Shown: positions 1 to 9,800 of the stretch, piece after piece
Layout of the letters: every line of letters begins with the position of its first letter
Numbering within the stretch: the first letter of the stretch is position 1
NCBI GenBank assembly: GCA_041396685.1
Contig: JAWKYD010000019.1
Span: forward strand, 97,734-161,733
Origin: JAUIAI01 sp041396685
GTDB taxonomy: Bacteria > Pseudomonadota > Gammaproteobacteria > Burkholderiales > Burkholderiaceae_E
Reading direction: 5' to 3'
Length of the DNA stretch: 64,000 bases
Translations under genes and position numbers: made by a program
Notes under the pieces: generated by a model
The model's database searches: none
What the model was told of the DNA's origin: nothing
What the model saw: the letters and a program-made list of their open reading frames with translations, nothing else

Positions 1-999
1 GAGCAGGACTGGGCCCTGGTGCTGAACCAGATCGGTCAGCTGAGCAGCGAGCAGCAGGCGAGCCCCGACTGGACCTATTGGCGGGGCCGCGCGCTCGATG
101 CGCTGGGCTCGCACCACGGCGCCCGCGCGCTGTATCGCAAGATCGCCCAGCGCCACGACTTCTACGGCGAGCTGGCGGCCGAAGCCATCGGCCGGCCGAT
201 CAGTGCACCAAAGCGCACGGTGCGACCACCCAGCGCCACCGAGATCGCCAGGGTTCAGAAGCTCCCCGGCATCGCCCGCGCGCTCAAGTTCTACGAGTTG
301 GACATGCGCTACCGCGGCAATCGCGAGTGGAACTTCGCGGTGCGCGACCTGGGCGAGCGCGAATTGCTGGCCGCCGCCACCTGGGCCTGCCAACGCGGCC
401 TGCTCGAGCGCTGCATCAGCACCGCCGAGCGTACCTCGGGCCTGCACGATTTCGCGCTTCGCTTCGTGCGGCCGTTCGAGGAAAGCCTCGCGCCGCTGGC
501 GCGCGAGCGAGGTCTCGACCTGGCCTGGATCTACGGATTGATCCGACAGGAGTCGCGCTTCCTGGCCGATGCACGCTCGAGCGCGGGCGCGCGCGGCCTG
601 ATGCAGATCATGCCCTCGACCGGTCGCTGGATCGCACGCCGCCTGGGCGTGCGCGGCTTCAAGACGCAGCACCTGCTCGAACCCGACACCAATCTGCGCT
701 TCGGCACCTATTACCTGAAGGTGGTGCAGGAGAATCTGCTGGGCTCGCCGTTGCTCGCCTCGGCGGCCTACAACGCCGGTCCGCGCCGCGCCCGAGCGTG
801 GGTGGCCAGCCTGCCCAAGGATGCCGACGGCGCGCTGTTCGCCGAATTGATTCCCTTCGCGCAAACGCGCGGTTATGTGCAGAAGGTGTTGCTCAATACG
901 GCATACTACGGCGCAATGCTGGAAGGTCGGCCGCAGTCGCTGACCGCGCTGCTCGGAAAGGTTCCCGCGATCGACCCCGGCGGCAACAACATCCCCTGA
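1..999 (+). CDS. Lytic murein transglycosylase (Slt family), 5' truncated by window edge
   Basis: This is the C-terminal part of a soluble lytic transglycosylase, a periplasmic enzyme that cleaves peptidoglycan glycan strands to give 1,6-anhydro-muropeptides. The reading frame is open from base 1, so the true start lies upstream; the GTG at 19 is internal. The first ~150 visible codons fit the helical superhelix that precedes the catalytic domain in Slt70-like proteins. The SLT domain follows, with the catalytic Glu in RQESRF (codon 184 of the visible frame), then GLMQIMPST and AYNAGP, which are family signatures. It is followed 70 nt later by an NDUFA9-like gene and then cca. The family call is secure; the N-terminus and signal peptide are outside the window. 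Confidence 0.95.
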   Translation, partial: EQDWALVLNQIGQLSSEQQASPDWTYWRGRALDALGSHHGARALYRKIAQRHDFYGELAAEAIGRPISAPKRTVRPPSATEIARVQKLPGIARALKFYELDMRYRGNREWNFAVRDLGERELLAAATWACQRGLLERCISTAERTSGLHDFALRFVRPFEESLAPLARERGLDLAWIYGLIRQESRFLADARSSAGARGLMQIMPSTGRWIARRLGVRGFKTQHLLEPDTNLRFGTYYLKVVQENLLGSPLLASAAYNAGPRRARAWVASLPKDADGALFAELIPFAQTRGYVQKVLLNTAYYGAMLEGRPQSLTALLGKVPAIDPGGNNIP

Positions 1000-1069
1000 C
1001 CCCCCGGGGCCGCGTTCGGCTCGTGTCGGATAGGCAGCGGCTTGCGGGCCTGCGACGCCCCTGCGCGAT

Positions 1070-2041
1070 ATGGCGACGATGCAAGCGCTCGACATCCTGA
1101 TTCTCGGCGGCACCGGCTTCATCGGCCAGCGACTGTGCGCCCACCTGACCGACCACATGCACCATCTGGTAGTGCCGACGCGGCTGCGACGGCGCGGCCG
1201 CGACCTGATGCTGCTGCCCACCATCGATCTGCGCGAAGCCGACATCTTCGACGACCCGGCGCTGGCCGAGCTGGTCGGCGCTGCCGATGTGGTGGTCAAC
1301 CTGGTTGGCATCCTGCACGGCGATGCGGGCGAGCCCTATGGCGAGGCATTCCGCCGTGTGCACGTCGAATTGCCGCGCCGGGTCGGAACCCTCTGCAAGC
1401 GCCTGGGCGAGAAGCGCCTGATCCACGTCTCGGCCCTGGGCGCCGATGAACAGCGCGGCGGCCTGCCGTCGGCCTATCTGCGCTCGAAGGCCGATGGCGA
1501 ACGCGCGCTGCGCGAGGCCGGGCCGGCGAACACCACGATCTTTCGGCCCTCGGTCTTGTTCGGCCCTGGCGACAATTTCCTCAACCTGTTCGCCAGTTTG
1601 CAGCGCTGGCTGCCGATGCTCGCGCTGGCGCGCGCGCGCGCCCAGTTTCAGCCGATCTACGTCGGCGACGTCGCACACGCGATCACCCGCGCGATCGAAA
1701 ACCCCGCGCTGTCCGGCAAGACCTATGAACTGGCCGGCCCCGAGATCTACACCTTGCGCGAGTTGGTCGCACTGGCCGGCCGGATCGCCGGGCACGAGCG
1801 TCCTGTCCTGGGCCTGCCCGATTCGCTCGGCCACCTGCAGGCACATCTGATGGAATGGCTGCCGGGTCCGCCGCTGATGACCCGCGACAACTTCGATTCC
1901 ATGGCCAAGCCCAACATCGCCACCCACCCCATGGCGCCCGAGCTGGACCTGTCCGGCACGACCATCTCGATGGTTGCGCCCGACTATCTGCGACCCGGCG
2001 ACTCGGCCTTCAATGCCGAGCGCGCGAGCGCGCGTCGCTGA
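1070..2041 (+). CDS. Complex I NDUFA9-subunit-like NAD(P)-binding protein (atypical SDR)
   Basis: A 323-residue extended/atypical short-chain dehydrogenase fold. The N-terminus carries the dinucleotide-binding GGTGFIG loop, and the acidic and hydrophobic pattern after it matches NAD(P)-binding epimerase-like proteins. Bacterial members are annotated as complex I NDUFA9-subunit family for similarity to the accessory subunit of mitochondrial NADH dehydrogenase, but in bacteria they lie outside the nuo operon and their substrate is unknown. The ATG at 1070 is the first in frame after the preceding stop. It sits between a lytic transglycosylase and cca, which I recall as a recurrent order in betaproteobacteria. 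Family assignment is confident; the biochemical role is not established. Confidence 0.88.
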   Translation: MATMQALDILILGGTGFIGQRLCAHLTDHMHHLVVPTRLRRRGRDLMLLPTIDLREADIFDDPALAELVGAADVVVNLVGILHGDAGEPYGEAFRRVHVELPRRVGTLCKRLGEKRLIHVSALGADEQRGGLPSAYLRSKADGERALREAGPANTTIFRPSVLFGPGDNFLNLFASLQRWLPMLALARARAQFQPIYVGDVAHAITRAIENPALSGKTYELAGPEIYTLRELVALAGRIAGHERPVLGLPDSLGHLQAHLMEWLPGPPLMTRDNFDSMAKPNIATHPMAPELDLSGTTISMVAPDYLRPGDSAFNAERASARR

Positions 2042-2091
2042 CGCACCGCCGGCACGCATCGCCGCACCGGCCGCCGATCGAGCATCGCGCC

Positions 2092-3201
2092 ATGCAGATC
2101 TACCGGGTCGGCGGCTCTGTTCGCGACGAATTGCTCGGCGAACCCAGTCACGACAGCGACTGGGTCGTGGTGGGCGGCACGCCCGACGAGATGATCGCGG
2201 CCGGCTACCAGCCGGTCGGACGCGATTTTCCGGTCTTCCTGCATCCCGCAACTCACGAGGAATACGCACTCGCGCGAACCGAACGCAAGACCGCTGCCGG
2301 CTATCGCGGCTTCGCAGTGCATTTCGCACCCGACGTCACCCTCGAACAGGATTTGTCGCGACGGGATCTGACCATCAATGCGATGGCGATGACCCCCGCG
2401 GGCGAACTCGTCGATCCGTTTGGCGGCAGGCGCGACCTGGCCGACAAGACCTTTCGTCATGTGAGCCCGGCCTTCGTCGAGGACCCGGTCCGCATCCTGC
2501 GTCTGGCGCGCTTCGCCGCACGCCTGACCGATTTCCAAGTGCACCCGGACACGCTCGCCCTGATGCGCGTAATGGTTGCGCAGGGCGAGGTGGATGCGCT
2601 GGTTCCCGAGCGGGTCTGGCAGGAAGTATCCCGTGGGCTGATGGCCGCTGAACCCGCGCGCATGATCGCGGTGCTCGCCGACTGCCATGCATTGCCCAGG
2701 GTACTGCCCGGCATCGCACCGAGCGCGATTCTCGAACGCGCCCTGGCCTGTGCGGTGCGTGCTTCGCTACCGCTGGCGGCGCGCTATGCGCTGCTGGTCG
2801 CGGCCGGCGGGCATGGCGGGCCGGACCCGCTCGCCGACCACCTGCGCGTTCCCGGCGACTGCCGCGATCTCGCCCGTCTGCTGACTGCCGAAGAGGCCAC
2901 TCTGGCCGCGGCCGATGCCGCGGATGCGCGCACGCAACTGGCGCTGCTCGAGCGCCTCGATGCGCTCAGGCGTCCCGAGCGCGTGCCGATCCTGCTGCAA
3001 GCCAGCCGGTGCCTGCGCCTTGCGCAGGGCGAATCCGAAGACGCCTGCGCGCGCTCGACGGCCCGGCTGACGAACGCGCTGCAGGCCGTTCGTGACGTCG
3101 ACGCGGGCGCGATCGCGAAGGCGGCCGCGCCCGGCGGCCCGCAGGCGATCCGCCAGGCACTGGCCGAGGCCCGCAGCGCCGCAATAGCGGGTCGCCGATG
3201 A
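2092..3201 (+). CDS. cca: CCA-adding tRNA nucleotidyltransferase
   Basis: This enzyme adds or repairs the 3'-terminal CCA of tRNAs without a nucleic acid template. Class II nucleotidyltransferase motifs are visible in order: VGGSVRDELLG (binding of the incoming nucleotide), the metal-binding DSD shortly after, the RRDLTINAMAM segment, and DPVRILRLARFAARL of the neck. The chain is 369 residues, somewhat shorter than multifunctional enzymes that carry a C-terminal HD phosphohydrolase domain, and I see no clear HD motif, so it is probably a plain CCA enzyme. The ATG at 2092 is chosen because MQIYRVGGSVRD is the normal N-terminus; the open frame extends further upstream without family similarity. 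Its stop codon lies in the first unit of a tandem repeat. Confidence 0.95.
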   Translation: MQIYRVGGSVRDELLGEPSHDSDWVVVGGTPDEMIAAGYQPVGRDFPVFLHPATHEEYALARTERKTAAGYRGFAVHFAPDVTLEQDLSRRDLTINAMAMTPAGELVDPFGGRRDLADKTFRHVSPAFVEDPVRILRLARFAARLTDFQVHPDTLALMRVMVAQGEVDALVPERVWQEVSRGLMAAEPARMIAVLADCHALPRVLPGIAPSAILERALACAVRASLPLAARYALLVAAGGHGGPDPLADHLRVPGDCRDLARLLTAEEATLAAADAADARTQLALLERLDALRRPERVPILLQASRCLRLAQGESEDACARSTARLTNALQAVRDVDAGAIAKAAAPGGPQAIRQALAEARSAAIAGRR

Positions 3202-3305
3202 GCCGCAGGGGCGGATGAGCCTCGGGGATGAGCCGCAGGGGGATGAGCCGCGGGGATGAGCCTCAGGGATGAGCCTCAGGGATGAGCCGCGGAGACGGAT
3301 GACCC
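3197..3305. repeat. 13-bp tandem repeat, about eight degenerate units
   Basis: Units resembling GATGAGCCKCRGG begin at 3197, 3214, 3227, 3242, 3255, 3268, 3281 and 3298 (the last is degenerate). Four of the seven spacings are exactly 13 bp; the others are 15 or 17 bp because of small insertions. The array begins in the last codons of cca (the stop TGA is part of unit 1) and fills the space before the convergent DUF2905 gene. No open reading frame with protein-like character runs through it. It is probably slippage-derived. Confidence 0.85.
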
Positions 3306-3352
3306 GCGCGGGCGGCTGACTCACGCATCGGCACAGTCCGACGCGCGCGTGC

Positions 3353-3547
3353 TCAGATGAAGGCGGCGATCAGGGCCGCGAGCGCCGACAGCAACAGGGT
3401 CGATGTCAACGGCAGCGAATAGCGCCGGCCCCGAAACCAGAATTCGAAATCGCCCGGCAGGCGCCCGAAGCCGATCTTGGCCAGGGCGTTTTGCAGCCCC
3501 GAGAAAACCAGCAGCGCGATGACCACCGTGATCAGCCACTTGGTCAT
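3353..3547 (-). CDS. DUF2905 family small membrane protein
   Basis: A 64-residue protein with an N-terminal hydrophobic segment (TKWLITVVIALLVFSGL), a central basic and aromatic stretch containing GRLPGDF, and a second hydrophobic segment at the C-terminus. That two-helix plan with the central LPGD(F/I) motif is the signature of DUF2905, small inner-membrane proteins of unknown function. The start MTKW is taken because the hydrophobic helix begins immediately after it; a longer open frame extends upstream but is Arg/Pro-rich and looks like a shadow. It converges on cca and is divergent from the giant repeat protein. Confidence 0.85.
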   Translation of the reverse strand: MTKWLITVVIALLVFSGLQNALAKIGFGRLPGDFEFWFRGRRYSLPLTSTLLLSALAALIAAFI

Positions 3548-3791
3548 GGCCGCCCCCTGCCCGGCCGCCCGTGGCCGGGGTTTGCGCGCCCGGTCGGCCG
3601 CCCGCCGCCGATCGGGCGGAGTCGGCCGGGCCAGGTGACGGATCGATCGCCATCGACCATCCGTCCAGCCTGCGGTCCGCATCGCTCAAGGCATTCGCCA
3701 CACATCCGAAAAACCCTTCGTAAACCCCGTGTCGGCAATGGCCGTGCACGGAACCGCGGCCGTCACATGGCCGCGATCGCTTCATTTCGTG

Positions 3792-3808
3792 CATTCGAAC
3801 CCCGAATG
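3792..3808. promoter_or_regulatory. Small inverted repeat upstream of the giant repeat-protein gene
   Basis: CATTCG (3792-3797) and CGAATG (3803-3808) form a perfect 6-bp inverted repeat with a 5-nt spacer, ending 23 nt before the ATG at 3832. It lies in the 284-bp region between the divergent DUF2905 gene and the repeat-protein gene, where a promoter is expected. A Shine-Dalgarno-like AAGGAAG follows at 3820-3826. Short repeats like this also occur by chance, so an operator role is only a suggestion. Confidence 0.3.
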
Positions 3809-3831
3809 TACCGCCCAGCAAGGAAGACGCC

Positions 3832-6800
3832 ATGGCGACCATCATCCCCAGCCTGACCACCGCTCAGATCAATGGCCTGAGCACGGACTCGATCGCGGGG
3901 CTGAACACCGAGGACTGGGCGGCATTCTCGACCGCGCAGGTCGTCGCGCTGGCGACCGAGCACATGACGGCGATCAGCACGGCCGGCCTGGCGGCGCTGG
4001 GCACCGCGCAGGTCGCCGCGATCGAGACCGGCGACCTCGCCTTGCTGACGTCGAAGCAGATGGCGGCCTTCTCGTCCGACCAGGTCGCGGCCATGACGAC
4101 CGCGCAGATCGCCGGCCTCTACTCCGAACACATCGCCGCGCTGGGCTCGGGCCAGATCGGCGCCATGAGCACCGCACAGGTGGTGGCGCTGGCCAGTGAC
4201 AACATGCAGGCCCTGGCCACCGCCGGCCTGGCCGCGATGGGCACCGCGCAGGTGGCCGCGATCGAAACGGCCGACATCCGGATGCTGACGTCGAGCCAGA
4301 TGGCGGCTTTCTCGTCCGCCCAGGTCGGCGCCATGACGACCGCACAGATCGCCGGCCTGTACTCCGAACACATCGCCGCACTGGGCTCGGCCCAGATCGC
4401 CGCCCTGGGCACCGCGCAGGTCGTGGCGCTGGCCAGCGACCACATGCAGGCGATCGCCACCGCCGGCCTGGCCGCGATGGGCACCGCGCAGGTGGCCGCG
4501 ATCGAAACGGCCGACATCCGCATGTTGACGTCGCAGCAGATGGCGGCCTTCTCGGCCGACCAGGTCGGCGCGATGACGAGCGCGCAGATCGCCGGCCTGT
4601 ACTCCGAACACATCGCCGCGCTGGGCTCGGCCCAGATCGCCGCGCTGGGCACCGCGCAAGTCGTGGCGCTGGCCAGCGATAACATGCCGGCGATCGGCAC
4701 CGCCGGTCTGGCGGCCATGAGCACCGCGCAGGTGGCCGCGATGGAAACGGCCGATATCCGCATGCTGACCACGGACCAGATGTCGGCGTTCTCGGCCGAC
4801 CAGGTCGCGGCCATGACGACCGCGCAGCTCGCGGGTCTGTACACCGACCAGGTGGCCGCCTTCGGCTCGGCCCAGATCGGCGCCATGGGCACCGCGCAGA
4901 TCGCGGCGCTCCCGAGCGAAGATATCTTCATACTCTCGACCCGACAGATCAGCGCACTCAGCTCGGCGCAAATCGCCGCCCTGACCACCGCTCAGGCGTA
5001 TGCACTGAACACCGATCACGTTGCGGTGCTCACCAGCGCGCAGGCCGTGGGATTCGAAACAGCCGACCTGGCCGCGATCGGCACGTTGGAGATCGGCGCG
5101 TTCGCGACCCGCGCGCTGGCCGCGCTGAGCACGACCCAGCTCAATGCGCTGAGCTCGGACCAGATCTTTTCGTTGAGCAGCCAGCAAGCACGCGCGCTCA
5201 CCACCGACCATATCGCGGCGATGTCGAGTGGTAATTTTGCCGCGCTGGGCACGCAACACATCGCGGCAATGGAAACCGGTCAGATCGCGGCGATCACCAC
5301 CGCCCAGATCGCCGGCATGCCGACCGAGAACGTTGGCGTCCTGAGCACCAAGCAGATGGCCGCGCTGGGCACGGCCGCGTTCGGCGCACTGACCACCGCG
5401 CAGGCCTTCACCCTGAGCAGCGCCCAGGCCGCCAGCCTGTCGAGCGATCAGCTCGCCGCGCTCGGCACCGCGTCCGTGGCCGCCTTGTCGACCAGCGCGG
5501 TCGCGGCGCTGCCCACCCGTTCGATCGCCTCGATGAGCACGGCGCAGGTCGACGCATTCGGCACCGGCCAGATCGCGAGCCTCACGACCAAACAGGTCGC
5601 CAGCCTGACCAGCACCCAGATCGCAGCCCTGAGCACGGGGGACCTCGACGCACTGACCTCCGACCACATGCTGGCGCTGAAGACCGAGCAACTCGCGGCT
5701 CTCACGACGGCGCAGGTCGCCAGCCTCGCCACCGACGAGCTGGCACTGCTTTCAAGCAAGCAGATCGGCGCACTGTCGACCGCGCAAGTCGTCGCGCTCG
5801 GCACCGGCCAGGTGGCCAGCCTGACCACCGCCCAGGTGGCATCGCTGTCGACCGACCAGGTGGCGGCGATCGAGACCGCCGACATGGCCGCGCTGACCAC
5901 CGACGGTGTCGCAGCGCTCAGCTCGCGTGCGATTCCGAGCCTGTCGACCGCGCAGCTCGCCGCGCTCGGCTCGAATCAGATCGCCAGCCTCAGCACGGCG
6001 CAAATCTCCAAGCTGACCACGGACCAGATCGCCAGCCTGTCCACCGCCAATCTGAACGCCTTCACGAGCGATCAGATCCAGAGCCTGTCGACCAGCCAAC
6101 TGGGCGCGCTGACCACCGCGCAGATCGCCAACATGGCGACCGACGACCTGGCCGCGTTGACGACGCGCCAGATCGGCAGTCTGTCCAGCACCCAGGTGCC
6201 TGCGCTGACCACGACACAGGTCGCCAACCTCACGACCGCTCAGATCGCCAAACTCACGACGGACCAGCTGACCTGGATCGAGACAGCCGACGTCGCGGTA
6301 CTGACCACCGATGCCCTGCTGGCCATTCCCTCGCGTTCGATCGCCGCGCTGACCACGGCACAGGTCAACGCTCTGACCACCGCGCAGATCGGCGCGCTCT
6401 CGACCAACCAGGTCGCGTCCTTCAGCACCGATCAGATCGCGAATCTATCCACGGCCAATGTCGTTGCACTCACGTCCGACCAGATTGCCTCGCTCAAACC
6501 GGCGCAGATTGCCGCATTGACCACCGCCCAGGTCGCGGCCATCCCCACCGATGATCTCGGCGCGCTGAGTACCCGCCAGCTCGTTCAGTTGGGGACCGAC
6601 GACATCGTTGCGTTGACCACCGCTCAGGTGGCGAGCCTGACGACTGCCCAGGCCGCCAAACTGACGAGCGATCAGCTGGCCGCGTTCGAGACGGCCGATG
6701 TCGCCGCCATGACGACCGACACATTGCGCGCGATTCCGTCGCGGGCGATCGCCGCGTTCACCACGGCCCAGGTAAACGCTCTGAGCACCGCCCAGATCGG

Positions 6801-9800
6801 CGCGCTCGACACGCGTCAGGTCGCGTCGATGAGCACCGAGCAGATTGCGAATCTGTCCACGGCCAACCTGGCCGCGCTGACCTCCGACCAGATGGCCGCT
6901 CTGAAGCCGGCGCAGATTGCCGCGCTCACCACGGCGCAGGTCGCGGCGATTCCGACCGACGACCTGGGCGTGCTGGGCACCAAGCAGTTCGCGCAGCTCG
7001 GCACGGACGACATCGCCGCCCTGACCACCGCGCAGGCAGCCAGCCTGACCACCGCGCAGATGGTCAAACTGTCGACCGAACAGCTCGCCGCGCTCGAGAC
7101 CGCCGATGTCGCGGCGCTGAGCACGGACAACATCGCCGTGATTCCGACCCGTACGATCGTCGCGCTCGGATCGGCCCAGTTGGCCGCGCTGACCAGCGAC
7201 CAGATCGGCGCACTCGCCACCGGACAGGTACAGGCCCTGACCACCGCACAGCTGTCCTCGCTGGGCACAGCCGACCTGAATGCGCTGAGCACGGCCCAGT
7301 TCGCGGCCATCAAGCCGCAGACCCTGAGTGCGCTGACGACGGCACAGGTGTCCTCGATGGAGACCGCCGACCTCGCCGTGCTCGACAGCAAGCAGATCGG
7401 CGCACTGGGCACCGACCACATCGCGTCACTGACCACCGCACAGGTGGCCAGCCTGACGTCGGCTCAGGTCGCGGCCCTCGGCACGGCGCACATCGCCGCC
7501 CTGACGACCGGGCAGGTGGCCGCACTCGAAACCGCCGACCTGGCGGCGATGAGCACCAAGCAGACGATCGCCCTGAGCACCGCGCAGATCGTCGCGCTGA
7601 CCACCGGCCAGGCAGCCGCGCTGACCAGCGAGCAGATCGCCAAACTGTCGACCGACCAGATCGCAGCGGTCGAGACCGCCGATCTGGTGGCGATGGGCAC
7701 GGCGGGCGTGCAGGCGATCCACACCACCTCGCTGGCCGCGATGACCAGCGCCCAGCTGGCGTCGCTGACCTCGGATCAACTGGTGGCCCTGACCACCAAG
7801 CAGGTGTCGGCCCTCAGTACCGATCAGATCTCGACGCTGGGCACGGCCGATCTGAACTCACTGACCAGTGACCAGTTCGCGGCCATGAAGGTCGATCAGA
7901 TCGGCTCGCTGACCACCGCCCAGATCGCCAATCTGGCCACCGATGATCTCAACGCGCTCGACACCCGCCAGATGGCAGCGCTGGGCACGGCCGGTGCCGC
8001 CGCGCTGACCACGGTACAGCTCAATGCCCTGGCATCCGCTCAGCTGACGTCGCTCACCACCGACCAGCTCGCGGCGATGAGCACGGCGCAGATCGCCAAC
8101 CTGACCACCGACCAGCTCACCCTGATCACGACCCGGCAGATCGCCGCGCTGACGTCGGCCATGATCACCAGCATGAGTTCGGGCCAGATCGCTTCGCTGA
8201 CGGCGGACCAACTGAGCAAGATCGGCACCGACCAGGCGGCCGGGCTGACCAGCACCGCCGGTATTGCCGCCTGGACCTCGGACCAGGTGGCCGCCATCAA
8301 GCCCGACACGATCGGCGCCATGACCACCGGTGCGTTCAATGCCCTGACCTCGGCCCAGTTGCCGGCCTTCGACAAGAAGCAGATGGCGGCCGTCACCACT
8401 GCCCAGATCGCCAGCCTGACCACCACCGACATCAACGAGTTCTCGTCGACGCAGATCTCGTATCTGAGCAGCGAGCAGATCGTTGCGATCACGACCGCGC
8501 AGGTGGCCGCGATGAGCACCGACACGCTCAATGCGATCACGACCCGTCAGTTGCCCGCGCTGGGCACCGCGCAGATCGTCGCGCTCACCACGGCGCAGGT
8601 CGCCAACCTGAGCAGCAAGCAGATTGCCAAGCTGTCCACCGACCAGATCGCGGCCCTCGAGACCGCCGACGTCGCGGCACTCAGTTCGGACGGCATCGCC
8701 GCCCTGCAACCGGCCTCGATCGGCGCGCTCAGCACGGCCCAGATGACCGCATTCACGACCGACCAGCTCGGCCTGTTCAACAAACGCCAGATCGATGCGA
8801 TCACCACCGACCAGATCGCCAGCCTGGCCACCGCGACCTTGAACGCATTGACCAGCGAGCAGATCCAGTGGCTCGACGCCGACCAGCTCGGCGCGCTCAC
8901 CACCGCCCAGGTGGCCGGCCTGGCAACCGATGACCTGATCGCGCTCACCACGCGCCAACTCGATGCCTTCGGCACTGCCGCGATCAATGCCCTGACCACC
9001 GGTCAGATCGCCTCGCTGACCACCGCCCAGATCCGTTCGCTGGACACCGAGCAGATCGCCGGCTTGGCCGACACCGCCGACATCGTCGCACTCACCACTG
9101 ACCACGTGGCGGCGCTGACGAAGACGCAGTTGGCAGCGCTGTCGACCGCCCAGTTCGCGGCATTGGAAACCGCCGACATCGCCGCACTCTCGTCCACCCA
9201 GATGCGCGCATTGACGACGGACCACATCGTCGCGTTCACGACCGCGCAGATCACGGCGCTGGAGACCCAGGACATCGCCGCGATGTCCATGACGCAGATC
9301 TTCGCCTTCGCCACCGACGACGTCGCCGCCATGACCGCCGCCCAGGTCGACGCCATGCTCGCCGCCACCCCCATCATGCTCGACCTCGACGGCGACGGCG
9401 TGCAGACCGTCTCGGCCTTCAACGGCGTGCGCTTCGACATCAACGCCACCGGCGAAGAACAGCGCATCGGCTGGATCTCGCGCACCGACGGCCTGCTCGC
9501 CATGGACCACAACGGCGACGGCCTCATCAACGACGGCTCCGAGCTGTTCGGCGCCGCCACCCGCCTGCCAAGCGGCGAGCGCGCCGGCGACGGCTTCGCC
9601 GCCATGGCCACCCAGGACAGCAACGGCGACGGCGTACTCGATGCCAACGACGCCAACTGGGACCAGCTGCGCGTGTGGGTCGATGCCAACTTCGACGCCC
9701 GCACCGACGCCGGCGAGTTGCACACGCTCGACGAACTGGGCATCCGGTCGCTGGACCTCGCCGCCGAGCGCTCGGGCGTGCTCAACCACGGCAACCTCGT

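Noticed and set aside
893..2329. 478-codon minus-strand frame across the NDUFA9-like gene and cca
   Set aside because: Both plus-strand genes have clear families in this region; the antisense translation is Arg/Gly-rich noise.
3960..4900. Superficial resemblance of LTxxQVVAIAS-like octapeptide runs to TAL-effector repeats
   Set aside because: TAL repeats are 33-34 residues with a variable di-residue; here the period is exactly 8 and there is no such register.
3763..5691. Long open frame (642 codons) on the minus strand opposite the giant gene
   Set aside because: It mirrors the 24-bp repeats of the plus-strand gene; the translation is a Gly/Arg/His/Gln repeat with no family likeness. Composition-driven shadow.
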